From the IMG/VR virus record IMGVR_UViG_3300032213_001749, positions 1 to 25,358 of that record: a stretch of DNA of 25,358 bases; one strand, given 5' to 3'. Shown here piece by piece: positions 1 through 5,445 of the stretch. The translations under genes and the position numbers were made by a program. How positions within the stretch are numbered: the stretch's first letter is position 1; every line of letters begins with the position of its first letter. The stretch is from a virus. Below the pieces are notes generated by a model. It was given only the letters and a program-made list of their open reading frames with translations. It ran no database searches and was not told the origin of the DNA.

Positions 1-293
1 CCGTCAATTAGCTTGTCCTGTGCGTGTTCAATGTCCACGTTCATCGCATCGCATAGAAACGCGAAGCTGACTCCACGTTGCCCGTCGTGTGGCATCGTCA
101 ACCAGTGCCACGCTCGCTTGCCCAGCGTGATCACATCGTGGTCCTCGCGCCAGTGGATATTCGTCTCCATGTAGCGCTGTGCCGTGCCGATGTCCTCGAT
201 AGCACGCTCGACCATTGCGGCGGCCAGCGTCATGTACGGGGCCAGCGGTGAAGCGACCTCGCTGCGGTAGTCGTAGGCTCCCTCGTGTGGCAT
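1..293 (-). CDS. Small phage protein of unknown function, partial (runs off left edge)
   Basis: This reading frame starts at an ATG that shares one base with the stop of the upstream 31-residue gene (TGATG). It stays open for 97 codons to the window edge, so the C-terminus is missing. The visible protein has a mixed helical N-terminal half and then a stretch around residues 55-95 with Trp, Phe and Cys (pattern AWHWLT...SFAFLCDAMNVD). From memory this stretch resembles a small phage/bacterial family in which a short helix precedes a 'CEALGLD'-like HTH-sized segment. That similarity is weak and no function should be assigned from it. The tight coupling to its neighbours supports it being translated as the last visible gene of the leftward small-gene operon. 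Confidence 0.6.
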   Translation of the reverse strand, partial: MPHEGAYDYRSEVASPLAPYMTLAAAMVERAIEDIGTAQRYMETNIHWREDHDVITLGKRAWHWLTMPHDGQRGVSFAFLCDAMNVDIEHAQDKLID

Positions 294-388
294 CACTGGC
301 CCTTTCGTTCCTGCCACGCGAACCACGCCAGGCACAGCACAGCGGCGAGGCACGGCCCAGCGGACTTCAGTAGGGCGGGGTCGATCAT
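293..388 (-). CDS. 31-residue single-pass membrane peptide
   Basis: A short frame begins with an ATG overlapping the upstream stop (ATGA) and ends in a TGA overlapping the next ATG (TGATG). It is therefore locked into the operon on both sides, which is the main evidence that it is real. The peptide has one hydrophobic segment at about residues 11-25 (AGPCLAAVLCLAWFA) and a charged tail (QERKGQ). That looks like one transmembrane helix with the charged end in the cytoplasm. Position among accessory genes fits a small membrane protein such as a lysis or exclusion factor, but nothing in the sequence identifies it. Confidence 0.5.
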   Translation of the reverse strand: MIDPALLKSAGPCLAAVLCLAWFAWQERKGQ

Positions 389-654
389 GAAGCACCTCGC
401 TTTTCGGTCTGTTGCATGATGCCCTCGATCTCTTTTTCGATGGCCGTTTGCAGGTCAGTCACGGATTGCATTCGCGCCCGATGCTGCTCGACGGCTTTTT
501 CCATCAGGCCCGGCATCGGGTAGTAATCCCTGCCGTTCGGCGCGCACTGCTTTAGTGCGTCCATCAGTTTGCTCGCGGCGTAGTAGGCGTCGGACAACGC
601 CTCGCAAAGCCGGTCGGCACTGGTGCCGTTCATGTGGACGATTGGCACGATCAC
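385..654 (-). CDS. Conserved small phage protein (IVPIVHMNGTS N-terminus), function unknown
   Basis: The chosen start is a GTG overlapping the upstream TGA (GTGA), preceded by AAAGG at about 9 bases. It keeps the N-terminal pattern IVPIVHMNGTS. An ATG at 633 would drop these residues. The 89-residue protein continues with a predicted helix (about residues 12-30), a short segment APNGRDYYP (about 38-46), and a long helix rich in Glu, Gln and Arg (about 50-85). From memory, small phage proteins with 'VHLNGTS ... APNGRDYY' followed by a coiled helix occur in many tailed phages without known function. The stop overlaps the start of the 31-residue membrane peptide, so the two are coupled. Confidence 0.7.
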   Translation of the reverse strand: MIVPIVHMNGTSADRLCEALSDAYYAASKLMDALKQCAPNGRDYYPMPGLMEKAVEQHRARMQSVTDLQTAIEKEIEGIMQQTEKRGAS

Positions 655-890
655 GAGGCACTGCCTTTCAGCACGATCACCGCCTCGACGAACGTCCCCG
701 GCTCGGGCAGCGTTCCGCGAACTGACGCGGCAGACACTTCGCCGAGGTATTCGCACTCGTCGTTTGACTGAGAATGGCCCTCGTCAAATGACGGCGGCTG
801 CTTACCGCTGAACAAGTGCAGGCCATCTGCAAGAAACGGTCGCATCGAAAACTGCTTTGGCGCATCTTTCGCCAGCCACAGCTTGAGCAT
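651..890 (-). CDS. Hypothetical 79-residue protein, first gene of the leftward small-gene operon
   Basis: The ATG is preceded by GGGGTGA about five bases upstream, a good ribosome-binding site. The stop overlaps the GTG of the next gene. The protein has no recognisable domain; it ends in a beta-like stretch (GTFVEAVIVLKG). It is the first gene downstream of the promoter/operator at 1125-1152, and about 230 bases of structured leader separate them. Function is unknown. Assignment as coding rests on the ribosome-binding site and the overlapping stop and start. Confidence 0.55.
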   Translation of the reverse strand: MLKLWLAKDAPKQFSMRPFLADGLHLFSGKQPPSFDEGHSQSNDECEYLGEVSAASVRGTLPEPGTFVEAVIVLKGSAS

Positions 891-928
891 GAATCACCCC
901 ACAGGCGCGCACTGGTGGCGCGGAAACC

Positions 929-1027
929 TGCGGGCGGTCGGTGCAGACGGCTCAACGCGACACTGGAGAAAGTCGCGGAACTGCTGCCAAATGAGCTACG
1001 GCGGTAACGCACTCCCGACCGCCCGCA
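929..1027 (-). other. Nested inverted repeats in the leader of the leftward operon
   Basis: A perfect 13-bp inverted repeat (929-941 against 1015-1027, GC-rich, core GCGGGCGGTCGG) encloses 73 bases. These contain a second perfect 6-bp stem (CGCGAC at 956-961 against GTCGCG at 972-977, 10-base loop). Transcribed leftward, this would fold as a long stem closing an inner hairpin, between the promoter at 1125-1152 and the gene at 890. No convincing gene covers it. It could be an attenuator or leader structure, a DNA-level site, or chance in GC-rich DNA. The rest of 891-1124 shows nothing else I can support. Confidence 0.4.
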
Positions 1028-1124
1028 CTGGACGGTTATGCCGCGCTGGTCGCCAGAGGGGCGAAGAGGTTGGCTGTTCATTCACTCGTCGTTGCAGGCG
1101 TTCAAACCAGCAGCGACGGCACAG

Positions 1125-1152
1125 ATACTACCGATATCGGTAGCGTCGTCAA
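1125..1152 (-). promoter_or_regulatory. Leftward sigma70-like promoter A for the small-gene operon
   Basis: On the minus strand, TTGACG (1152-1147) is followed by a 16-bp spacer and TAGTAT (1130-1125). The spacer is almost filled by the palindrome described next. Transcription would run toward the gene starting at 890. The -10 matches consensus at four of six positions, so strength is uncertain. The identical geometry at the second promoter (1393-1420) is the best support. Confidence 0.45.
1128..1143. promoter_or_regulatory. Operator A: perfect 16-bp palindrome inside promoter A
   Basis: CTACCGATATCGGTAG reads the same on both strands. It sits between the -35 and -10 of promoter A and shares bases with the -10. 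The core TACCG-N4-CGGTA recurs at 1397-1410 in the same position within another putative promoter. This is the expected place for a repressor, or for a MerR-type activator acting on spacer DNA. The binding protein is unknown; the HTH protein encoded at 1173-1394 is the nearest candidate. Confidence 0.55.
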
Positions 1153-1172
1153 GCGACGTTTACAAGAATCTG

Positions 1173-1394
1173 TCAAGAATTCTGAACAGGCTTCGGGCCG
1201 GGACGCCGTACCAATGCGCGGTACGCTTCAACCGACGACCTGCTAATGAGCCAGCATCGCTCCGTAACCTTCTCTCCGACCAGCACACCGGCTCGCAACA
1301 ACTGGCGCACGCGCCCGGTCGTCAGTCCAAGGGCGCTGGCTGCGGCTTCAACGGTCAGGGCGTAGGGGTCAAGTGCCACGATCATGCCTCGCAT
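1173..1394 (-). CDS. Excisionase/MerR-like helix-turn-helix DNA-binding protein
   Basis: This 73-residue basic protein has the layout of the small excisionase and AlpA/MerR-like HTH families. A helix-turn-helix covers about residues 12-35 (LTVEAAASALGLTTGRVRQLLRAG), followed by a short beta wing (VGEKVTERCWLISRSSVEAYRALV). Such proteins bind att-site arms or promoters and direct excision or early gene control. It lies beside the integrase gene and is transcribed away from it. The start is uncertain: ATG 1394 or ATG 1385. The putative promoter at 1393-1420 would place the transcript start near ATG 1385 and give an almost leaderless message, favouring the shorter 70-residue form. The operator copies upstream and downstream suggest autoregulation, which is inference. 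Confidence 0.7.
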   Translation of the reverse strand: MRGMIVALDPYALTVEAAASALGLTTGRVRQLLRAGVLVGEKVTERCWLISRSSVEAYRALVRRPGPKPVQNS

Positions 1395-1420
1395 ATTACC
1401 GGCAACGGTACTAATTGCAA
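1393..1420 (-). promoter_or_regulatory. Leftward promoter B of the HTH gene with operator B in its spacer
   Basis: On the minus strand, TTGCAA (1420-1415), a 16-bp spacer and TAATAT (1398-1393) form a promoter-like pair. The spacer holds TACCG-TTGC-CGGTA (1410-1397), the same inverted repeat as in promoter A. The distances from operator to -35 and from operator to -10 are identical in both sites. The -10 ends seven bases before ATG 1385. Confidence 0.45.
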
Positions 1421-1670
1421 AACGAAAACTCGGCGAGACGTTGAACGCCTGCGAACAGCTTTGAGCAGGTGGACGGCCTCACGGCGTGTCCCGTCTCGTC
1501 GAATGCCGAAGGTGGCATTGCGCGTTGCCAAAACGCCACACGCTCGATCTCTCGGCAGGCCCGGTCCCAGACTTTGCCGAAATGCGGCCCGGATTTCGCA
1601 TCGCTCTGTATCGCAGCCCTGCGGCTTTACATCATCGGTCCCCGTGTCTGCACTCCGGGGAGAACTCTTT
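1421..1670. other. Intergenic region between the divergent HTH gene and integrase
   Basis: No gene is supported here; an open plus-strand frame passes through but looks non-coding. Two small inverted repeats are visible: AATGCC/GGCATT (1502-1507, 1514-1519) and CGAAAT/ATTTCG (1578-1583, 1593-1598). In temperate phages this position often holds attP and integrase arm sites. I see no tRNA-derived or otherwise recognisable att core, so this stays a location guess. Confidence 0.3.
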
Positions 1671-2537
1671 ATGACGCTTTACGAATTGTTTGCCGCATAC
1701 GAACGCGAAACACTGGTCGGCGCGACCTCCAACACGGTCGCCAAATTCAGGATGGCCATTGGCGAGCTGTCCCGCGTCGTCGAGCGGATCGCGACCCTCG
1801 ACGACTTGAGCGACAGCAATCTAGCCGAGGTCGCCAGACGCAAGCTGGCAGCGGGGAGATCGCCAGCCACGGCAAACGTCAGCCTGCACAAGCTGGCGGC
1901 GCTCTGGTCGTACGCTCACCGCGACGGCCTGACCAAGAAAGGGCCGAGAGTCAAAGCCCTGACCGAACCGGAGCGCAACCCGACAGCCTGGAGCCGCGAG
2001 CAACTTGACCGGCTGTTCCGAGCCGCTGAGAACTACGCCGTGCCGGTCGGCCCGATCCCCGGCGGCTTGTGGTGGAGTGCCTGCCTCGCGGTCCTGTGGG
2101 ACACCGGCGAGCGTTGCGGGGCGATCATCAACCGGGCGACGTGGGACGACCTGCTCGACGGCGTGCTGCTCGTCCCGGCCTCGCATCGCAAAGGCAAGAC
2201 GCGGGACAAGCTCTACACGCTGCACCCCGAGACGGTGGCGAAGCTGGAGCGGTTGCGCGAGTACAATTCCCCGCTCGTCCTGCCGTGGCCGCTCCACAAG
2301 TCCAGCCTGTTCAACCACCTGAAGCGGATGCTACGCGGCGCGGGATTGCCTGCGGACCGGTGGCACATGCTTCACGCGATCCGGCGCAGTGTCGCGAGCC
2401 ACGCGGCGAAGGCGGGCGCGGACGCTTCGGCGTTGCTCGATCACTCGGACGCGAGCATCACCAGACGCTACTACATCGACCGGCGCATTGTGCCTGCGCC
2501 GAGGGCGATTGACGTTCTGTTTCGGCCTGCTGGTTAG
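1671..2537 (+). CDS. int: Tyrosine recombinase (phage integrase)
   Basis: The 288-residue protein has an N-terminal SAM-like core-binding domain (about residues 1-95) and a complete catalytic domain. The catalytic set is visible: Arg148 in DTGERCGAI, Lys174/Lys176 in HRKGKTRDK, His235 and Arg238 in LHAIRRS, His258 in LDHSDASITRRYY, and the nucleophile, most likely Tyr267. Such enzymes recombine attP with attB for integration, and with an excisionase reverse it. The ATG at 1671 follows GGGGAGA by about eight bases. The same frame is open upstream to about 1038, but that stretch lacks integrase features. It is the only clear plus-strand gene with a known function, and it ends tail-to-tail with the next gene, overlapping by three bases. 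Length is somewhat short for a phage integrase, and no arm-binding domain is obvious. Confidence 0.93.
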   Translation: MTLYELFAAYERETLVGATSNTVAKFRMAIGELSRVVERIATLDDLSDSNLAEVARRKLAAGRSPATANVSLHKLAALWSYAHRDGLTKKGPRVKALTEPERNPTAWSREQLDRLFRAAENYAVPVGPIPGGLWWSACLAVLWDTGERCGAIINRATWDDLLDGVLLVPASHRKGKTRDKLYTLHPETVAKLERLREYNSPLVLPWPLHKSSLFNHLKRMLRGAGLPADRWHMLHAIRRSVASHAAKAGADASALLDHSDASITRRYYIDRRIVPAPRAIDVLFRPAG

Positions 2538-2800
2538 GCGGGCTTGACCGGCTGGAACTCGCCGCACCATTCGTCATGTGGCACCAATGGCCGCTTTAGC
2601 AGTTCCGGCTCGCCTTCCAAATCAAAAGTAAAGTCGCCCACTGGCGACACTGGCGGGAATCGCCTGCAAGGCCCCCACGCTGTGCGGCTGCCGCCATCCT
2701 CATCCATAAACGATGTCCGCATCGACCAGTCCCAAAACCGGCACTTTGCGCAGCACTCGCCAGACAACTCGGCCCACTCGTCCGGCAGTTCACTCGCCAT
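2534..2800 (-). CDS. Small four-cysteine (putative zinc-binding) phage protein
   Basis: The 88-residue protein carries Cys17-x2-Cys20 followed by RFW, Cys45 in GPCRRFPP, and Cys79 in EWCGEF. From memory, this CxxCrFw...CRRyPP...WCGEf arrangement is a recurrent small phage and bacterial family thought to bind zinc; its role is unknown. The ATG is preceded by GGGGGTG and lies inside the end of the upstream gene (11-base overlap). Its TAA overlaps the integrase TAG tail-to-tail, leaving no room for an intrinsic terminator between them. It is the last of three coupled small genes downstream of promoter P1. Confidence 0.75.
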   Translation of the reverse strand: MASELPDEWAELSGECCAKCRFWDWSMRTSFMDEDGGSRTAWGPCRRFPPVSPVGDFTFDLEGEPELLKRPLVPHDEWCGEFQPVKPA

Positions 2801-2996
2801 CTTGCACCCCCTGTTCTTTCTTCGGCTTCCCCGGCTTCGGCATCGTCGGTATCAAATCCTTCCGCCCCGCTTTCGTAAGCATCAGCCGCCGCGCCCAGTC
2901 GGCTACGTTGTGCCCGTGGGCGTGGCAATACTCGTCGATCACCTGCTTGATGACGGCGGTCATCGGGATTGAGATTCGCGGTCGTTTTGGTGGCAC
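2790..2996 (-). CDS. Ribbon-helix-helix-like small protein
   Basis: The frame is open further upstream, but GTG 2996 with GAGG about nine bases before it gives a compact 68-residue protein. It has a short beta strand (RISIP), a helix (AVIKQVIDEYCHAHG), a second helix (NVADWARRLMLTKAG) and a basic, Pro-rich tail (KPGKPKKEQ). That order and spacing match the ribbon-helix-helix (CopG/Arc) DNA-binding fold. Known members repress transcription as dimers, often at short inverted or direct repeats. It could be the regulator acting at the GTACACAC sites upstream, but this is inference. Alternative starts further upstream, including one at 3167, are less likely because they add a low-complexity Arg-rich segment. 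Confidence 0.6.
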   Translation of the reverse strand: MPPKRPRISIPMTAVIKQVIDEYCHAHGHNVADWARRLMLTKAGRKDLIPTMPKPGKPKKEQGVQDGE

Positions 2997-3070
2997 TGTG
3001 TGATCCTCGTGCCGGTCAGTCACCGGCGGGACGTGGCCCGGTCGCGATTGACCGGGCGTTGGTGTTGGCC

Positions 3071-3340
3071 TTAGGCGTCTCCGATGGTCTCGATCTGCGC
3101 AATCGACTTCGCCCCGGCGTCGTTCTCTGCATCCTCTTCGCTCGCCCAGATCAGCAGTCGCTTGCACGGCTCGTCGTCATCGTTGACGCCGTCGGCATCC
3201 CACTGATCGCAGACAACAACGTCGTCATACCCATCATGCACGAGCATGCCCCTCGCTTGTGATTCAGCGTGTGAGTCGTCGTCGGCGAAAAACTCGATAC
3301 ACTCCCCAGTCCCTGCGATATTCAGCGTGTAAGACTTCAT
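3071..3340 (-). CDS. Hypothetical acidic 89-residue protein
   Basis: ATG 3340 is preceded by GGGGGCGAG and gives a protein beginning MKSYTLNIAGTGECIEFFADDD. It is strongly acidic, with a run of Asp residues near position 60 (NDDDEP). The N-terminal beta pattern (SYTLNIAGTGECIEFFADD) followed by a helix (HAESQARGMLVHDGY) looks like a small alpha/beta fold, but I do not recognise the family. It is the first gene behind promoter P1. A longer frame upstream would begin at or before the predicted transcription start, so it is not preferred. Acidic early phage proteins are sometimes DNA mimics or inhibitors; there is no direct evidence for that here. Confidence 0.65.
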   Translation of the reverse strand: MKSYTLNIAGTGECIEFFADDDSHAESQARGMLVHDGYDDVVVCDQWDADGVNDDDEPCKRLLIWASEEDAENDAGAKSIAQIETIGDA

Positions 3341-3385
3341 CACTCGCCCCCTTGTGTGTGGTGTTGTCGTCTGCGTCATGGCGTT

Positions 3386-3428
3386 ATTGTACACACGTTA
3401 TCGACCCGGTCAAGATAAACGTACACAC
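3386..3428 (-). promoter_or_regulatory. Leftward promoter P1 with directly repeated GTGTGTAC octamers
   Basis: On the minus strand, TTGACC (3413-3408), 16 bp and TACAAT (3391-3386) form a strong sigma70-like promoter for the gene at 3340. The octamer GTACACAC (plus strand) occurs at 3389-3396, overlapping the -10, and again at 3421-3428, upstream of the -35. The two are in the same orientation, start to start 32 bp apart. Octamers at these positions are likely operator half-sites. Confidence 0.7.
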
Positions 3429-3486
3429 AATTTCGAGGATTTTCAGGAATCGCGGAACGCCCCGAGAAACGGCGCATAAAACGAAG

Positions 3487-3520
3487 AAACCCGGCGAGCC
3501 TTTGCAGGTCTGCCGGGTTT
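3487..3520 (-). terminator. Hairpin terminator of the P2 transcript
   Basis: AAACCCGGC (3487-3495) and GCCGGGTTT (3512-3520) form a perfect 9-bp stem with a 16-base loop. On the minus strand the stem is followed by a pyrimidine-rich run containing TTTCTTCGTTTT, as expected for an intrinsic terminator. On the plus strand the following bases are less U-rich, so leftward termination is favoured. It lies just upstream of promoter P1 and would insulate P1 from P2. Confidence 0.6.
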
Positions 3521-3533
3521 GCTTGCTTGCCGT

Positions 3534-3656
3534 TTAGTGGCTTGCTCCCTGCCAGCTTGATTCCCCGCTGACTCGGTATTCACCGTTTCGCCGTGATTCG
3601 CTAGCCCCTGATTCCCCGTGGCTTGGTAGGTCTGTTTCGCCGACTCCCGCTATCAC
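3534..3656 (-). CDS. Possible 40-residue peptide between P2 and its terminator
   Basis: A GTG at 3656 is preceded by GAGGGA at about six bases and opens a 40-codon frame ending in TAA. It begins MIAGVGETDLPSHGE and is rich in Ser, Gly and Glu, with short internal similarity (GESGASES, VSGESS) caused by a repeated GGGGAATCA-type sequence in the DNA. It fills most of the roughly 150-base transcript expected between P2 and the hairpin at 3487-3520. The alternative is that this transcript is a non-coding small RNA and the frame is chance. I cannot separate these by reading. Confidence 0.35.
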   Translation of the reverse strand: MIAGVGETDLPSHGESGASESRRNGEYRVSGESSWQGASH

Positions 3657-3679
3657 TTGGTTTCCCTCGTGACGGTCTT

Positions 3680-3723
3680 ATTGTACACACAGTATCGGCA
3701 GCGTCAAGCGTAATGTGTGTACA
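3680..3723 (-). promoter_or_regulatory. Leftward promoter P2 with inverted TGTACACACA arms
   Basis: On the minus strand, TTGACG (3707-3702), 16 bp and TACAAT (3685-3680) give a promoter nearly identical to P1. TGTACACACA (3682-3691) and its exact reverse complement TGTGTGTACA (3714-3723) flank it, again 32 bp start to start. Unlike P1, the upstream arm is inverted. Similar A/T-rich sequence (ATTTTCGGGATTTTG, compare ATTTCGAGGATTTTC at P1) follows beyond the upstream arm, so the two promoters look like diverged duplicates. Confidence 0.7.
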
Positions 3724-3750
3724 TTTTCGGGATTTTGTGGGGAATCGTTC

Positions 3751-5445
3751 TCAGCCCGCAATCCCGGCATGGTCGCACCGCACGTCCCAATCGACCTTCG
3801 CCACGCTGCCCGCTGGCAGGTCGCGGTAGAAGTTCGGGTCGTAATCGCCTCGGTGCCCGTGGTGCAGCACTGTGCCCAGCAGCACGCTCGCCCGCAGCAT
3901 CACGCAGCCAAACCCGTTGCCGCCCACCACCTCGACGCCCGTGCCTGGTTGGCTGTACGCCTTGCCATCAGCCCGCCACGCAACGTACGTCGGCTGGTAT
4001 CGCGAGCGGTACACGCCCGACACGCTGACGGTTGCCGGGTCGAAGCCACGCAGCAGACGCTCAACGGCGTCGTCTGGCGGCAACACGTCATCCTCGACGA
4101 TCATTGCCCACGGCGTCGCGATCTCCTGCCGCACCCGGTTGTAAATCCTTGGCATGGCCCGCTGGACCGCCCTGTACGCTTCCTGCTGCGTTCGGTCCGC
4201 GTCCGCCAGTCCGGCATCGCCCACGTCTAAGGCGACGTATTGCACGTTGGGATAATCGCACGTCATCAGCCACGCCCGCACCTCGCGGGCAAAGTCCGCA
4301 TCGGACGAGGTGTTGACCAGCAGCAGACGCACCTGCCCGTGCGGCCATGTCTGCCACTCCAGCCAGTTCCGCAGGCGAGGCCACCATTTCCACCGGCCAG
4401 ACAACGGCACCGCAATCGTCACGTCGTCCGCTGCGATTGCCGCGAGGTCGTAGTACGTCGCCTGCCGCTGGACGATCCGCCAAGACATTGACCCGCTGTG
4501 TTTTCGGTAGCGGTAGACTGATGGCGTTTTCACCGCCCGCCAGCCGTCCCGCATGATCGCCCGCCAGAGTTGCCAGTCCTCCAGCGACAACGGCAGCTTC
4601 GGTCGCTCCAGCCCCCGCACGGACTCGACGGCCACCCGCCGCACGACTGACCCGGCGTGGATGTAGTTCTCGCGCGTGATGTCGGCCCGTGACGGATCGC
4701 GAGGGTGAACCATGCGGCCCGAGTCGGCCCCAAACGTCACCATGTCCGTGTAGGCAATCGCCGCCCCAGGGTCTTTGTCCAGTGCAGCGACCGCCGCTGC
4801 GAGGTAGTCCGGGGCGAGCGTGTCGTCAGCATCCAAAAAACAGAGCAGGGGAGCGGTTGTCGCACGCATCCCAGCGAGCCGGGCCGGGTTGACGTTGCCC
4901 ACCTCGACCCGCAGATACTTCACGCCACGCGCCGCGTAGCGACCCGCTACATCTGGTGTAGCGTCGGTGGACAAGTCATCGACGACCACGATTTCAGCAG
5001 GCCGAGCGGTCTGGGCGAGAACGCTATCGAGGCACTCCGCGAGGTAGCTGCCGTAGTTGTGGCACGGGATGACGACGGCGACCGGCGCGACAGGCCGCAC
5101 GTCTGCCCGGTCGTCGCACTTGCGGCAAACCTTCACCGCCGGGATGGCGTGCTGATTGACCGTGCAAAGCTGGTGCAGATCGCACGCGAATACGTCCACC
5201 TCTGGCCCGCCAATGCAGCGTTCAAGGCGGCAGGTATCTTTCCGCGAGAACGCCCCCCGGTGAGCGCAGGGCAGTTCGTCCGGCGTCTTCAACTCGCGTT
5301 CCGGTGCGGGCTTCGCATCTTTGGCAAACGCCTCGCGGTAGTCCGCCCGCGTCTGGCAGAGGTGATGCAGGCGCGGCGTCATCTGCCGATTGAAACGGTG
5401 GCACATGCCGGGCGTGTCGCAGTTGCAGGGCGCGGGCGTGTTCAT
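3751..5445 (-). CDS. Two-domain glycosyltransferase with Cys-rich N-terminus
   Basis: The ATG overlaps the preceding stop (ATGA), giving 564 residues; a longer open frame upstream is rejected. Residues 1-115 hold 13 cysteines (7, 9, 15, 30, 60, 72, 77, 88, 94, 107, 110 among them) and several His, suggesting zinc-binding knuckles. Residues 122-320 are a GT-A, family 2 domain: VVIPCHNYGSYL start, Asp156-Asp157, the DAD metal site at 205-207, the ED pair at 289-290 and YRKHSGS at 313-319. Residues 342-560 look like a second GT-A-like domain with Glu451-Asp452-Asp453. Family 2 enzymes move a sugar from a nucleotide sugar to an acceptor. As the last gene of the tail operon it may glycosylate a virion protein or the host surface to block superinfection. 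Acceptor and sugar are unknown. Confidence 0.85.
   Translation of the reverse strand: MNTPAPCNCDTPGMCHRFNRQMTPRLHHLCQTRADYREAFAKDAKPAPERELKTPDELPCAHRGAFSRKDTCRLERCIGGPEVDVFACDLHQLCTVNQHAIPAVKVCRKCDDRADVRPVAPVAVVIPCHNYGSYLAECLDSVLAQTARPAEIVVVDDLSTDATPDVAGRYAARGVKYLRVEVGNVNPARLAGMRATTAPLLCFLDADDTLAPDYLAAAVAALDKDPGAAIAYTDMVTFGADSGRMVHPRDPSRADITRENYIHAGSVVRRVAVESVRGLERPKLPLSLEDWQLWRAIMRDGWRAVKTPSVYRYRKHSGSMSWRIVQRQATYYDLAAIAADDVTIAVPLSGRWKWWPRLRNWLEWQTWPHGQVRLLLVNTSSDADFAREVRAWLMTCDYPNVQYVALDVGDAGLADADRTQQEAYRAVQRAMPRIYNRVRQEIATPWAMIVEDDVLPPDDAVERLLRGFDPATVSVSGVYRSRYQPTYVAWRADGKAYSQPGTGVEVVGGNGFGCVMLRASVLLGTVLHHGHRGDYDPNFYRDLPAGSVAKVDWDVRCDHAGIAG

Noticed and set aside
883-1143. Plus-strand 86-codon frame over the leader region
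   Set aside because: Arg/Cys-rich low-complexity translation, no ribosome-binding site of note, and it crosses the inverted repeats and operator A.
1208-1224. GTACC-N7-GGTAC inverted repeat as a third operator
   Set aside because: It lies inside the HTH coding region, lacks the flanking G/C of the TACCG...CGGTA core, and half-site spacing is one base longer.
1038-1670. N-terminal extension of the integrase frame (about 211 codons)
   Set aside because: The extension is Arg/Ser-rich with no domain, overlaps both regulatory sites and the antisense HTH gene, and a good ribosome-binding site precedes ATG 1671.
1421-1670. attP core or tRNA remnant next to integrase
   Set aside because: No tRNA-like cloverleaf segment or duplicated core was found; only short generic inverted repeats are present.
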